DNA of 64,000 nucleotides from Umezawaea sp036375055 (GTDB taxonomy: Bacteria > Actinomycetota > Actinomycetes > Mycobacteriales > Pseudonocardiaceae): NCBI RefSeq assembly GCF_036375055.1, contig NZ_DASUSQ010000046.1:248001-312000 (forward strand). Reading direction: 5' to 3'. The position numbers were made by a program, and so were the translations under genes. Below the pieces are notes generated by a model, which was given only the letters and a program-made list of their open reading frames with translations, was not told the origin of the DNA and ran no database searches. The first letter of the stretch is position 1, and each line of letters opens with the position of its first letter. This document shows, piece after piece, positions 8,082 to 16,604 of this stretch.

Positions 8082-9008
8082 ATGACCACCGTGATCGGAG
8101 CGCCGCGGGTCGAGGACCTCGGCGGCGGGCTCTACGCCTACATCCAGCCCGACGGGAGCTGGATGATCAACAACACCGGTTTCCTGGTCGGGTCGAACGG
8201 CGTGGTCGCGATCGACACCTGTTCCACCGAACGCCGCACCCGCGCCTTCGCCGACACCGTCGCGAACCTCACCCGCGCGCCGGTCCGCACGCTGCTCAAC
8301 ACCCACAGCCACCCCGACCACACCGCGGGCAACGGCTGGTTCCCCGGCGCCACGATCGTCGCCCACGAGCGCACCAGGGCCGAGTTGATCGCGGCGGAGG
8401 ACCTGCCGTCGCTGGACGGCGTCTTCGAACCCCTCGACCAGGGCGACGTACCGCCCGCACCGCCGTTCCTGACCTACACCCGTGGCGTCACGCTGTGGGT
8501 GGACGACCTCCGGTGCGAAGTCCGCCACGTGGGAACACCCGCCCACACCACCAACGACTCCGTCCTCTGGGTGCCCGAGCGGTCCGTGCTCTACGCGGGC
8601 GACCTGCTCTTCTCGGGCGGCACCCCGTTCCTGCTGTCCGGCTCGATCTCCGGCGCGATCGCCGCGCTCACCGACGTCATCGCGCCGCTGGGCGCGAAGA
8701 CGATCGTGCCGGGGCACGGACCCGTGTGCGGGGCGGAGACGATCGACGCGACCCTGGACTACCTGCGGTTCGTGCAGGACGTGGCCCGACGCGGTGTCGA
8801 GGCCGGCCTGTCCCCGCTCGACGCGGCCCGCGAAACCGACCTGGGCGACCACGCCGGGTGGAGCGAACCCGAGAGGATCGTCGGCAACCTCCACCGGGCC
8901 TACGCCGAGGTCCGCGGGGCCGAACCCGGAGCCCCGATCGACATCCCCGCCGCGTTCCGGGAGATGGTCGCCTACAACGGAGGGCGCCCGCTCACGTGTC
9001 GAGCCTGA
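8082..9008 (+). CDS. metallo-beta-lactamase-fold hydrolase
   Basis: 308 aa with a strong GAGGAGGT ribosome site. The MBL zinc motif NTHSHPDHTAGN (HxHxDH) is near residue 70, followed by GTPAHTTNDSVLWVPE, a GDLLFSGG loop and the VPGHGPVCG motif. The family covers lactonases, thioesterases and glyoxalase II-like hydrolases. It is the last gene of the catabolic operon, separated by a 27-bp gap instead of an overlap. A lactone- or thioester-hydrolysing side role is plausible, but the substrate is unknown. Confidence 0.85.
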   Translation: MTTVIGAPRVEDLGGGLYAYIQPDGSWMINNTGFLVGSNGVVAIDTCSTERRTRAFADTVANLTRAPVRTLLNTHSHPDHTAGNGWFPGATIVAHERTRAELIAAEDLPSLDGVFEPLDQGDVPPAPPFLTYTRGVTLWVDDLRCEVRHVGTPAHTTNDSVLWVPERSVLYAGDLLFSGGTPFLLSGSISGAIAALTDVIAPLGAKTIVPGHGPVCGAETIDATLDYLRFVQDVARRGVEAGLSPLDAARETDLGDHAGWSEPERIVGNLHRAYAEVRGAEPGAPIDIPAAFREMVAYNGGRPLTCRA

Positions 9009-9179
9009 CGAGGTCTTGCGCACCGCGAGCACGGCGACGGGCGGCGTTCTCGGCGGGCGCCTCGGTGTCGTCGACGGCGCCGCCCTCCTCGTGACGGGCG
9101 AACCGGCGGGCGGCCAGACGCCGGCGTCCCGCGGACCACGGACGTCGAGCCGGTGCCGAGGGTCATCCACCACGGGGGG

Positions 9180-10274
9180 TCAGCGCAAGGTCCACCTCTG
9201 GTTCGACTGGCCGCTGCACGACCAGAGGATCAGCTTGGTGCCGTTGGCCGTCCCGTGGCCGGAGGCGTCCACGCACAGGTTCGACGCGACGCCGGTGATC
9301 GAACCGTCCGGGTTCACGTTCCACTGCTGGCCCGCCTGGCCGTCGCAGTCCCAGACGACCACCCGCGTGCCGTCGGCCGTGCCGTTCCCGGAGGCGTGGA
9401 GGCACTTGCCGCCGGACGTCAACCGCTTGCCGGAGGTGTAGGTCCACGACTGGTTCGACTGGCTACCGCAGTCCCACAGCTGGACCTGCGTGCCGTTCGT
9501 GGTGCTCCCGTTGGGCACGTCCGCGCAGCGGCCCGACTCGACGCCGACGATCTGCCTGCCGGACGGAGCGGTGGGGTCGCCGATCGATCCCGCGACGGAC
9601 CGCAGCGCCGAGTACCACGTGGCGGCCATCTTGTCGTAGCCGGTGGCCGTGGGGTGGATGCCGTCGATGAGGTCGGCGGTGGTGAGCGCGGAGTGCATGT
9701 CGACCAGGTGGACCCGCTTGCCCGCGTTCACCTTGCCCTGCACGATGCCGGGGATCGCGGCGTTGAACGTCCGGACGGCGGACTCCTGCCCGGAGTTGGC
9801 GAGCGGAGTGATCGTCGCGACGAACACGTCCGCGTTCGGGGCGGTCGCGGTGATGGTGTCGACCAGGGCGGACAGCCTGCCCGGAGCGCCGCCGAGGTTC
9901 GAGTTCTGGAGCACGTCGTTGGTGCCGATGTGCAGCAGCACGGTGCGCGGGTCGGTGTTGCGCAGCCAGCCCGCGACGTTGGCGTTGACCTGGTCGATGC
10001 GCCAACCGGGGTGCCCCTCGTGGTCGTGGTCGCCCAGCGACGCCGGGCCGTTGAACTGCGACCCCACGAAGTCGACGCGGTAACCGGCGCTCGCGGTCCG
10101 CTGCCACAGCCCGATCCGGTAGCCGCCGGGGACCTGGGTCCCCTCGGTGATCGAGTCGCCCAACGGCATCACGCGCACGCCGCCGTTCGACTCGGCGACC
10201 GCGGATCCGGTCCCCGACACCACCCCGGCGACCAGGGCGGCGACAGCGATCATCGACCTGACGAGCGTCCGCAT
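9180..10274 (-). CDS. secreted SGNH/GDSL hydrolase with C-terminal ricin-type lectin domain
   Basis: 364 aa. A signal peptide (to about residue 28) is followed by the SGNH catalytic domain (about 33-225) with block I GDSITEG, block III HIGTNDVL and block V DGIHPTATGYDKM, giving a complete Ser/Gly/Asn/His set. The ricin B-type domain (about 235-364) carries three QxW-like repeats (LWDC..SNQSW, VWDC..GQQW, LWSC..SNQRW). The protein should be exported, with an esterase/acetylxylan-esterase-like activity targeted to carbohydrate. Upstream DNA holds two GTTAACG motifs that may be repressor sites. Confidence 0.9.
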   Translation of the reverse strand: MRTLVRSMIAVAALVAGVVSGTGSAVAESNGGVRVMPLGDSITEGTQVPGGYRIGLWQRTASAGYRVDFVGSQFNGPASLGDHDHEGHPGWRIDQVNANVAGWLRNTDPRTVLLHIGTNDVLQNSNLGGAPGRLSALVDTITATAPNADVFVATITPLANSGQESAVRTFNAAIPGIVQGKVNAGKRVHLVDMHSALTTADLIDGIHPTATGYDKMAATWYSALRSVAGSIGDPTAPSGRQIVGVESGRCADVPNGSTTNGTQVQLWDCGSQSNQSWTYTSGKRLTSGGKCLHASGNGTADGTRVVVWDCDGQAGQQWNVNPDGSITGVASNLCVDASGHGTANGTKLILWSCSGQSNQRWTLR

Positions 10275-10304
10275 CGTTTCTCCTCCGCGTTCGACGGCCG
10301 TCGT

Positions 10305-10405
10305 GTTAACGCTAACTACGAGGCCTGCTCAGGCACAGTGCCGCAGGCGCAGGAGCTAAATCAACTGCCTCTCGTTTTAGCTAGTCGAGAGTTGTTAACG
10401 TTCGC
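10305..10405. promoter_or_regulatory. two GTTAACG operator-like motifs in divergent region
   Basis: GTTAACGCTAAC at 10305-10316 and GTTAACGTTCGC at 10394-10405 lie between the start of the GDSL-ricin gene and the divergent PfpI gene. The first is a near-palindrome resembling LacI-family operators (GTTAGCGCTAAC type) used for sugar-utilisation genes in actinobacteria. No LacI gene is in the window, so binding is inference. Confidence 0.4.
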
Positions 10406-10520
10406 TTCAGCGCTGCCACAGGCACCCGGCGCTGTGCAGGCGGTGTCCGGGCGGTCGAGGGACCCGACGTCGGTCACGCACCTCGACGAGGTGGCGGACG
10501 TGGAGCCGAAAGGAGCGGGC

Positions 10521-11084
10521 ATGGCTCGTGTGCTGGTCCTGGTGGCGGACGCCGCCGAGGAACTCGACTCGATGTACCCGGTGTTCCGGCTGCGCGAAGG
10601 CGGCCACGAGGCGATCGTGGCCGCTCCCACCACACGCGCGGTCAAGCTCGTGGTCCACGACTTCGAGCCCGGTTGGGACGCCTACACCGAGAAGCCCGGC
10701 CACCTGCTGCCCGTGGACCTGGCGTTCGGCGACGTCGACCCCGAGGAGTACGACGGGCTGGTGATCCCCGGCGGACGGGCACCGGAGTACATCCGGACGG
10801 ACCCCGACGTGGCCCGCGTCGTCCGCCACCTCTTCGACCGCGGGCTTCCCGTCGGCACGATCTGCCACGGCCCCCAGGTGCCCGCCGCCCTCGGTCTCCT
10901 GCGGGGCCGCGCCACCGCGGCCTTCCCACCGCTGCGAGCGGACGTGGAGCAGGCCGGAGCGAGGTTCGTGGACGGGCCCGACGTCGTCGACGGCGCGATG
11001 GTGTCCTGCCGGGGCTGGCCCGACCTCCCCCTGTGGTCACGTGCGTTCACGTCCGTGCTGGAGAAATCGCGCGTTCACGCCTGA
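10521..11084 (+). CDS. DJ-1/PfpI-family (class I glutamine-amidotransferase-like) protein
   Basis: 187 aa from ATG with an AAAGGAG ribosome site; the longer upstream open frame is non-coding in character. The DJ-1/PfpI fold is shown by MARVLVLVADAAEELDSMYP, the VIPGGRAPEYIR loop and the nucleophile elbow GTICHGPQ with the conserved Cys near residue 115. The end is VSCRGWPDLPLW, as in PfpI/YhbO-type proteins. Relatives are called intracellular proteases, glyoxalases or deglycases; which activity applies here cannot be read from sequence. It is divergent from the GDSL hydrolase. Confidence 0.85.
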   Translation: MARVLVLVADAAEELDSMYPVFRLREGGHEAIVAAPTTRAVKLVVHDFEPGWDAYTEKPGHLLPVDLAFGDVDPEEYDGLVIPGGRAPEYIRTDPDVARVVRHLFDRGLPVGTICHGPQVPAALGLLRGRATAAFPPLRADVEQAGARFVDGPDVVDGAMVSCRGWPDLPLWSRAFTSVLEKSRVHA

Positions 11085-11135
11085 CTGTCCCCACGACGAG
11101 CCGGTCCGCCCCTGGAACCGGGTGAGAGGAACACC

Positions 11136-12932
11136 ATGCGGCAACGGCGTGCCACCTGGAGGACCACCGCTTCCCGCCCGCCGCTCACGGCCTTGTGCGC
11201 CGTGGTGCTGTCGGGTCTCGGCGTCGTCCTCCCGCCGTCCACCGCGTCCGCGGCCGCGGTGGGCACCAGCGCGTCCTACGTGCTCGTCGACCGCAACGGC
11301 GGCGAGATCCCCGACCTGCGCGGGCGCGCCACGACCGACGGCGCCCGGCAGCCGTGGCGGTCGGTCGGCCCCGGTGCCGACACCACACCGCCGACCGCAC
11401 CGGGCAACCCCCGCGCCTCGAACCTGACGTGCAGGGGCGTCAGGTTCTCGTGGTCCGCGTCGACCGACGACGTCGCCGTCGCCTTCTACGACGTCTACCA
11501 CGACGGACAGCTCATGACCTCGGTACCCGGCACCAACCTGTCGGCCTACCTGGCCGTCGTGCCGGGTGCCACCTGGGGCCTGTACGTCAACGCCCGCGAC
11601 GCCGCGGGCAACGTCTCCCAGGCCAGCTCCACGGTCACCATCACCGTGCCGCGGTGCCAGTCCGACACCGAACCGCCCACCACGCCCACGGGCGTGACGG
11701 CGACCGCGTCGGGCACCGCGGTCACCGTGCGCTGGACGGCGTCCACCGACAACATCGGCGTCACGGGCTACGAGGTCCTGCGCGACGGCACCCAGGTCGG
11801 GTCGACCACCGCGACCTCGTTCACCGACAGCGGCCTGACCGCCGACACCAGCTACCGCTACCAGGTGCGGGCGCGCGACGCGCAGGCCAACCGATCCGCC
11901 TCCAGCACGGCGGTCACGGTCACCACGGGGAGTTCCTGCTCCACCGCGCTGTGCTCGGTCACCAGGGTCACCACCGAGACCGATCTGCCCTGGGGTCTGA
12001 CCACCTTCCCCGACGGGCAGGTGCTCTACGGCCGCCGCGACACCTTCGAACTCGTCCGCCTCGATCCCGCCACCGGCACGAAGACCGTCCTCGGGCGCGT
12101 GCCCGGTGCGACGGGCACCGATGGTGAGGGCGGGGTCCTGGGCATCGCCCTGGCGGCCGACTTCACCACCGACCCGTGGGTGTACGTCATGCACACCACC
12201 TCGACCGACAACCGGGTCGTGCGGATCCGCTACACCGACGGCGCGATCACGGGCACCCCGCAGGTGCTGCTCACCGGCATCCCGCGCAACAAGTACCACA
12301 ACGGCGGCCGTCTGCGGTTCGGACCGGACGGCACGCTCTACATCGCCACCGGCGACGGCCAGAACGGCGCCTGGGCCCAGGAGCTCGACAACCTCGCGGG
12401 CAAGGTCCTGCGCATCAACCGCGACGGCACCATCCCCCCGGACAACCCCTTCGGCACACCGGTGTGGAGCTACGGCCACCGCAACCCGCAGGGATTGGCC
12501 TTCGACTCCCGAGGCCGGTTGTGGGAGCAGGAGTTCGGCAACTCCGTCATGGACGAGACGAACCTGATCGTCCGCGGCGGCAACTACGGCTGGCCCACCT
12601 GCGAGGGCACCACCGGCAGTTGCGGTGACCCCGACTTCGTCGCGCCCAAGCACACCTACCCCGTCGCCGACGGGTCGTGCAGCGGCATCGCCATCGTCCG
12701 CGACGCCCTCTACCTCGCCTGCCTGCGCGGAGAACGGCTGTACCGGGCCGAGATCTCCGGTGACACCCTGACCGACGTCCAGCAGTACCTCAACGGCACC
12801 TACGGGCGGCTGCGCACCGTGGAACCGTCCACCGACGGAGGCCTGTGGCTGACCACCAGCACCAGGGGTGACAAGGACAGCATCGCCAACAACAGCAACG
12901 AGAGCATCCTCGAGGTCGAACTCGGACGGTGA
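11136..12932 (+). CDS. secreted PQQ-type sugar (glucose/sorbosone) dehydrogenase with two Fn3 domains
   Basis: 598 aa. A signal peptide (to about residue 37) is followed by two fibronectin type III modules (about 88-170 and 180-265, each opening with a TxPPTxP segment) and a six-bladed glucose/sorbosone dehydrogenase propeller (about 275-598). Propeller motifs include DLPWGLTTFPDG, HNGGRLRFGPDG, YIATGDG, YGHRNPQGLAFD and GGNYGWPTCEG. Such soluble quinoproteins oxidise aldoses outside the cell. Fn3 modules are common spacers in actinobacterial exoenzymes. The next gene is another secreted propeller, suggesting a shared extracellular sugar-acid function. Whether PQQ is made by the host is not visible here. 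Confidence 0.88.
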   Translation: MRQRRATWRTTASRPPLTALCAVVLSGLGVVLPPSTASAAAVGTSASYVLVDRNGGEIPDLRGRATTDGARQPWRSVGPGADTTPPTAPGNPRASNLTCRGVRFSWSASTDDVAVAFYDVYHDGQLMTSVPGTNLSAYLAVVPGATWGLYVNARDAAGNVSQASSTVTITVPRCQSDTEPPTTPTGVTATASGTAVTVRWTASTDNIGVTGYEVLRDGTQVGSTTATSFTDSGLTADTSYRYQVRARDAQANRSASSTAVTVTTGSSCSTALCSVTRVTTETDLPWGLTTFPDGQVLYGRRDTFELVRLDPATGTKTVLGRVPGATGTDGEGGVLGIALAADFTTDPWVYVMHTTSTDNRVVRIRYTDGAITGTPQVLLTGIPRNKYHNGGRLRFGPDGTLYIATGDGQNGAWAQELDNLAGKVLRINRDGTIPPDNPFGTPVWSYGHRNPQGLAFDSRGRLWEQEFGNSVMDETNLIVRGGNYGWPTCEGTTGSCGDPDFVAPKHTYPVADGSCSGIAIVRDALYLACLRGERLYRAEISGDTLTDVQQYLNGTYGRLRTVEPSTDGGLWLTTSTRGDKDSIANNSNESILEVELGR

Positions 12933-12994
12933 CCCGTGCTCCGGGGGCGACCACCTCCCGCAGCACGGTGCACCGATCGCGAACAGGAGTCGCC

Positions 12995-14008
12995 ATGACC
13001 CACCGCGGGACACCGCGTCACCACCGCGCCCGGACGCTGGCGGCGGTGACGATCGCCGTCGCGGGAGCCGTGTCGCCCAGCACGTTCGCCGCTGCCGCAC
13101 CGGCCTCGCCGTGCGTCCCCGGTGCGACCTACGGTCCTCCGCTGCCGACGCCGGCGGTGGCGTCACAACTGGTCCGGGGAGGGTTCAACTTCCTCGAAGG
13201 CCCCACCTGGGACCGGCGAACGGGCACCCTGCTGTTGTCCCACATGCGGAACCCCACGGGCCCGCAGGGCGTGCAGCCCTCGGCGGTGCTCCGGTACACG
13301 CCACCGGCCACCTTCGAGACGTTCATCGCCGACTCGGGCAGCAACGGCCTGGCGATCACCCCCGACGGCTCGCGGCTGCTCGCCGCCACCCACGACAACC
13401 GATCCCTGTCCTCCTACAGCCTGCCCGACCTCACCCGAACGACCGTCGCGGCCAACCACCTCGGTCGGGCCTTCAACTCACCGAACGACCTGACCACCGG
13501 CCGCGACGGCACCACCTACTTCACCGATCCCGACTACCAGCGCGGCAACCGCGCCGACGAGCAAGGCGGCCGAACCGGGGTCTTCCGCGTGCGCGACGGC
13601 GTGGTCAGCCTCGTCGACAACACGCTGCCGCAGCCCAACGGCGTCGTCCTGTCCCCCGACGGCACGACGCTCTACGTGGGGGCCACCAACGCCAACGCGA
13701 TCATGAGGTACACCGTCTTCCCGGACGGCACCACCGGTGACCGCACGACGTTCGCCGGCATCCGCACGCCCGACGGCGCGACCGTCGACTGCGCGGGCAA
13801 CCTGTACTGGGCGTCGTACGACGACGGCCTCGTCCACGTCTTCTCCCCGTCCGGCACGCGGCTCGGCACCGTCTCCGCAGGCCGCAACACCACCAACGCG
13901 GCGTTCGGCGGACCGGACGGACGAACCCTGTACCTCACCTCAGGCGTTGCCGGGGGCGGGTTCGGCCTCTACCAGGTTCGCCTCGACGTGCCCGGCAACC
14001 CCTACTGA
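12995..14008 (+). CDS. secreted SMP-30/gluconolactonase-like beta-propeller protein
   Basis: 337 aa from ATG 12995 with a GAACAGGAG ribosome site. A signal peptide (to about residue 32, AAAA cleavage region) precedes an SMP-30/gluconolaconase-like six-bladed propeller with motifs FLEGPTWD, SPNDLTTGRDGTTYFTDP, LPQPNGVVLSPDGTTLYVG and VDCAGNLYWASY. The family contains Ca-dependent lactonases. Following a sugar dehydrogenase by 62 bp, it could hydrolyse the aldonolactone produced by that enzyme, an inference from order and family. Confidence 0.82.
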   Translation: MTHRGTPRHHRARTLAAVTIAVAGAVSPSTFAAAAPASPCVPGATYGPPLPTPAVASQLVRGGFNFLEGPTWDRRTGTLLLSHMRNPTGPQGVQPSAVLRYTPPATFETFIADSGSNGLAITPDGSRLLAATHDNRSLSSYSLPDLTRTTVAANHLGRAFNSPNDLTTGRDGTTYFTDPDYQRGNRADEQGGRTGVFRVRDGVVSLVDNTLPQPNGVVLSPDGTTLYVGATNANAIMRYTVFPDGTTGDRTTFAGIRTPDGATVDCAGNLYWASYDDGLVHVFSPSGTRLGTVSAGRNTTNAAFGGPDGRTLYLTSGVAGGGFGLYQVRLDVPGNPY

Positions 14009-14046
14009 GGGCCTCGACCGGTGTGCGGACGGCGGGCGGTGCCTTC

Positions 14047-14063
14047 GGGACGGGCCCTGTCCC
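14047..14063. terminator. short hairpin between convergent genes
   Basis: GGGAC/GTCCC arms, extendable by a G-T pair, sit in the 104-bp gap between the SMP-30-like gene and the convergent SnoaL-like gene. The stem is short, so this is only a candidate. Confidence 0.3.
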
Positions 14064-14112
14064 CCTGGACCACGTGGCGGCCGCGGTGATGCCGGTAGGG
14101 CACGACGGCTCA

Positions 14113-14505
14113 TCAGCTCACGCCCAGCTGGGCGCGGATCGCGTCCAGGTCGACCAGGGACCGGACGCGAGCGATCCTGCCCTCCCGAAAGCGGTAGAAG
14201 ACGTGCTCGGCGAACGAGATCCTCCCCTCCGCCCGCGGCATTCCCCGAAAGGACTTCGGAGTGCACTCGAAGTCGATCCGGCACGCCACCTCGTCGCCCG
14301 CGATCACCAGGAGGCCGATCTCGTAGCGCAGATCCGGTATCTCGGCCGCGTCGCGGCGCAGCAGGTCCTGGAACTCCGCCAGACCCAGCCGCCGATCGTT
14401 GTGGACGACGGGATCGTGCACGAACCGCCCGAGGTCGTCGAACCGCCGTTCGTTCAGGCAGTCGAGGTAGCCCCGGTACCGCGCTTCGACGGCGTTCTCA
14501 CCCAT
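14113..14505 (-). CDS. SnoaL-like / NTF2-fold ester-cyclase family protein
   Basis: 130 aa counted from ATG 14505 (MGENAVEARY); an upstream frame extension to 14547 adds 14 low-quality residues. NTF2-like SnoaL features: an N-terminal helix RYRGYLDCLNERRFDDLGRF, VVHNDRRLGLAEFQDLL, and the beta-sheet segment ISFAEHVFYRFREGRI. The family includes polyketide cyclases and many uncharacterised predicted ester cyclases. No polyketide genes are nearby, so a cyclase role should not be assumed. It lies 112 bp from the next minus-strand gene. Confidence 0.75.
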   Translation of the reverse strand: MGENAVEARYRGYLDCLNERRFDDLGRFVHDPVVHNDRRLGLAEFQDLLRRDAAEIPDLRYEIGLLVIAGDEVACRIDFECTPKSFRGMPRAEGRISFAEHVFYRFREGRIARVRSLVDLDAIRAQLGVS

Positions 14506-14617
14506 GCCGATCGAGCCTGCGCCGGGCGCGGACCACCGGCGGGGCACGCATCGCCCACCCTCGACCAGCTCCCCGGCGCGCTCGTCGTGGCAGCGCGGCT
14601 CGATCCGTTGTGGACGG

Positions 14618-15148
14618 TCAGCGGAGGAAGCCCGCCTTCAGCTTCTTCTCCTTGGCGAACCGGTCGCGCATGGCGGGCCGGGTGACGCACCAGAGCAGCG
14701 CGGCCAGGACGGCTCCCTGGGCGAGCTGCTCGACGCGCATCCACCACGGGTAGCTGTCGGACAGCAGCAACGACAGCAGGCCGAGCAGGCCGCCGATCGA
14801 GATCCAGACGACCCTGCGGTAGGCGGCGCGGTGGCCGCGGCGCAGCCGGTAGCCGACGCGCAGGTACACGGCCGACACCAGGAGCACCCCGGCGACGCGG
14901 AACCACACCTGCTGGTGCAGCGCGGTGCGGAACCGCTCGACGTCGGTGCCGGGCTGGAGGACCGTGTGCGCCAACTGGTGGTCGACCAGGCTGTCCCGGA
15001 AGACGAAAACCAGGACGGTCAGCACCACGCTCAGGCCGAGGTTGGTGAACAGCAGGACGAAGACCGTCCGCAACTCGGGTGGCACGGGCCCGTCGGCGGG
15101 GTCCGCGGCAGCGGTGACGCGAGGGGCCTTCGGCAGGCCGGTGTCCAT
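14618..15148 (-). CDS. small integral membrane protein of unknown function
   Basis: 176 aa starting at ATG 15148 after a strong GGAGGAAGAAGG ribosome site (a much longer upstream frame is ignored). About four hydrophobic segments are visible: residues ~28-50, ~85-103, ~115-135 and ~140-155, separated by basic loops (RLRRGHRAAYRRVV). The soluble N-terminus is Pro/Ala-rich and the C-terminus Lys-rich. It looks like a DUF2569/DUF2975-like membrane protein, but no family is recognised with confidence. It is divergent from the histidine kinase gene. Confidence 0.75.
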   Translation of the reverse strand: MDTGLPKAPRVTAAADPADGPVPPELRTVFVLLFTNLGLSVVLTVLVFVFRDSLVDHQLAHTVLQPGTDVERFRTALHQQVWFRVAGVLLVSAVYLRVGYRLRRGHRAAYRRVVWISIGGLLGLLSLLLSDSYPWWMRVEQLAQGAVLAALLWCVTRPAMRDRFAKEKKLKAGFLR

Positions 15149-15343
15149 GGTTTCCTTCTTCCTCCGGGTCCGAGCGCCGTTCGCCGGACTGCGACCAATC
15201 GTGTCGTCCACCCGCTGACCGGCGCATCGGCCCGCGAGCGGTCGCCACCCCCTCCCGAAGTCGGTGGTCCGGGCAGCGCGATCTACGACTTCCGGACCGC
15301 GCGAGCAGCCGGTCGGCCAACTGCGGCCCCGACACGACCGGCT

Positions 15344-15349
15344 TAGGCT
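15344..15349 (+). promoter_or_regulatory. -10 element of leaderless promoter (TAGGCT)
   Basis: A TANNNT -10 hexamer ends 8 nt before the GTG start of the histidine kinase, so transcription should begin at or next to the start codon. No Shine-Dalgarno sequence is present, consistent with a leaderless mRNA. Confidence 0.55.
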
Positions 15350-15356
15350 GTCTGCC

Positions 15357-16604
15357 GTGGACAGCACGCGGGAAGGACCTGGTCTCGGCTGGTGGAGGAC
15401 TCGGCGCGGTGCGGCGTTCGACATCGCGCTGGCGCTCGTCGTCACGGCGGTGCCGGTACTCGCGTGGCTGCTGGCCGCGTGGACGGCGCCGTTCCTGCCG
15501 ACCATCGCCGCCACCGGCCAACCCGCCGCCACACCCCAGGTCGTCTCGGTCGCCGGGCTGTTCAGCCACCTCGCGGGGTCGGCGTTCACCCTCGCCCTGG
15601 TCGCACGCCGCCGCTTCCCCGCGGCCGTCTTGTCGGTGATCATCGTCGCGGAGGCGTTCGGCCACGCGACGCTGCTGGGTCTCACGATCGCCCTGTACAC
15701 CCTCGCCGCGAGCGGGACGTCCCGCGTCGTGCTCGCCGGAGGGGGTCTGCTGGCCGCCGTCGCGGGTCTCAAGCCGTGGGCCTGGACCGACGTGCCCGGC
15801 ACCGCAGCGCTGTACCTGGTCCTCGGCTTCAGCGGGGTCGTGGTCCTGGTGGCCGTGGTGCTGCCGATCGTCCTGGGCCTGTACGTGAACGCCCGGCGCG
15901 GTCTGCTGGCGTCCCTGCGGGAACGGGCACAGCGGTTGGAACGGGAACGACTGCTGCTGGCGCGGCAGGTCCGCACCGAGGAGCGCACCCGGATCGCCAG
16001 GGAGATGCACGACGTCGTGGCGCACCGGGTGAGCCTGATGGTCGTGCACGCGGGGGCGCTGGAGATGAAACCCGGCCGGGAACCCGTCGCGGTCGCGGAG
16101 GCGGCGACCCGGATCGCCGACATCGGCAGGCAGGCCCTGGGCGAGTTGCGGCAGGCCGTCGGCGTGCTCAAGGTCGACGACGTCGAGGACAGCGCGCCGC
16201 TGGCCCCGCAGCCGACCCTGGACGACCTGGCAGAATTGGTCGAGCAGTCGCGCAGCGCCGGGGTTCCGGTCGACTACCGCGTCGAGGGCAGGCGGCGGCT
16301 CGCGAACGTGGCGGAGCGGACCGCCTACCGCATCGTCCAGGAGGGTTTGACCAACGTGCACAAACACGCGTTCGGGGCGCGCACCGAGATCTCGCTGCGC
16401 TTCCTGCCCGACCGTCTCGAAGTGAGCGTGCGCAACGACGCGCCGCGCCGGTCGACCGGCATCGACCTGCCCAGCGGCGGACACGGGCTGGCCGGCCTGA
16501 AGGAGCGCTTGACGCTGGTCGGCGGCGAGTTCGAGTCCGGCCCGTCGGACAGCGGCGGCTTCCGGATCGCGGCCAGGATCCCGATCGCGGTCCCCGCCGG
16601 ATGA
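15357..16604 (+). CDS. NarL-system sensor histidine kinase (HisKA_3)
   Basis: 415 aa from GTG 15357, chosen because it is placed right after a TAGGCT -10 element. There are about five membrane helices in the first 190 residues, then a coiled linker (LRERAQRLERERLLLARQV) and the HisKA_3 dimerisation/phosphoacceptor motif ERTRIAREMHDVVAHRVSL with the phosphorylated His. The HATPase_c lobe carries AYRIVQEGLTNVHKHA (N-box) and GHGLAGLKERL (G-box). Short loops between helices suggest intramembrane or envelope-stress sensing rather than a large ligand domain. It overlaps its response regulator by 4 bp (ATGA). Confidence 0.92.
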   Translation: MDSTREGPGLGWWRTRRGAAFDIALALVVTAVPVLAWLLAAWTAPFLPTIAATGQPAATPQVVSVAGLFSHLAGSAFTLALVARRRFPAAVLSVIIVAEAFGHATLLGLTIALYTLAASGTSRVVLAGGGLLAAVAGLKPWAWTDVPGTAALYLVLGFSGVVVLVAVVLPIVLGLYVNARRGLLASLRERAQRLERERLLLARQVRTEERTRIAREMHDVVAHRVSLMVVHAGALEMKPGREPVAVAEAATRIADIGRQALGELRQAVGVLKVDDVEDSAPLAPQPTLDDLAELVEQSRSAGVPVDYRVEGRRRLANVAERTAYRIVQEGLTNVHKHAFGARTEISLRFLPDRLEVSVRNDAPRRSTGIDLPSGGHGLAGLKERLTLVGGEFESGPSDSGGFRIAARIPIAVPAG

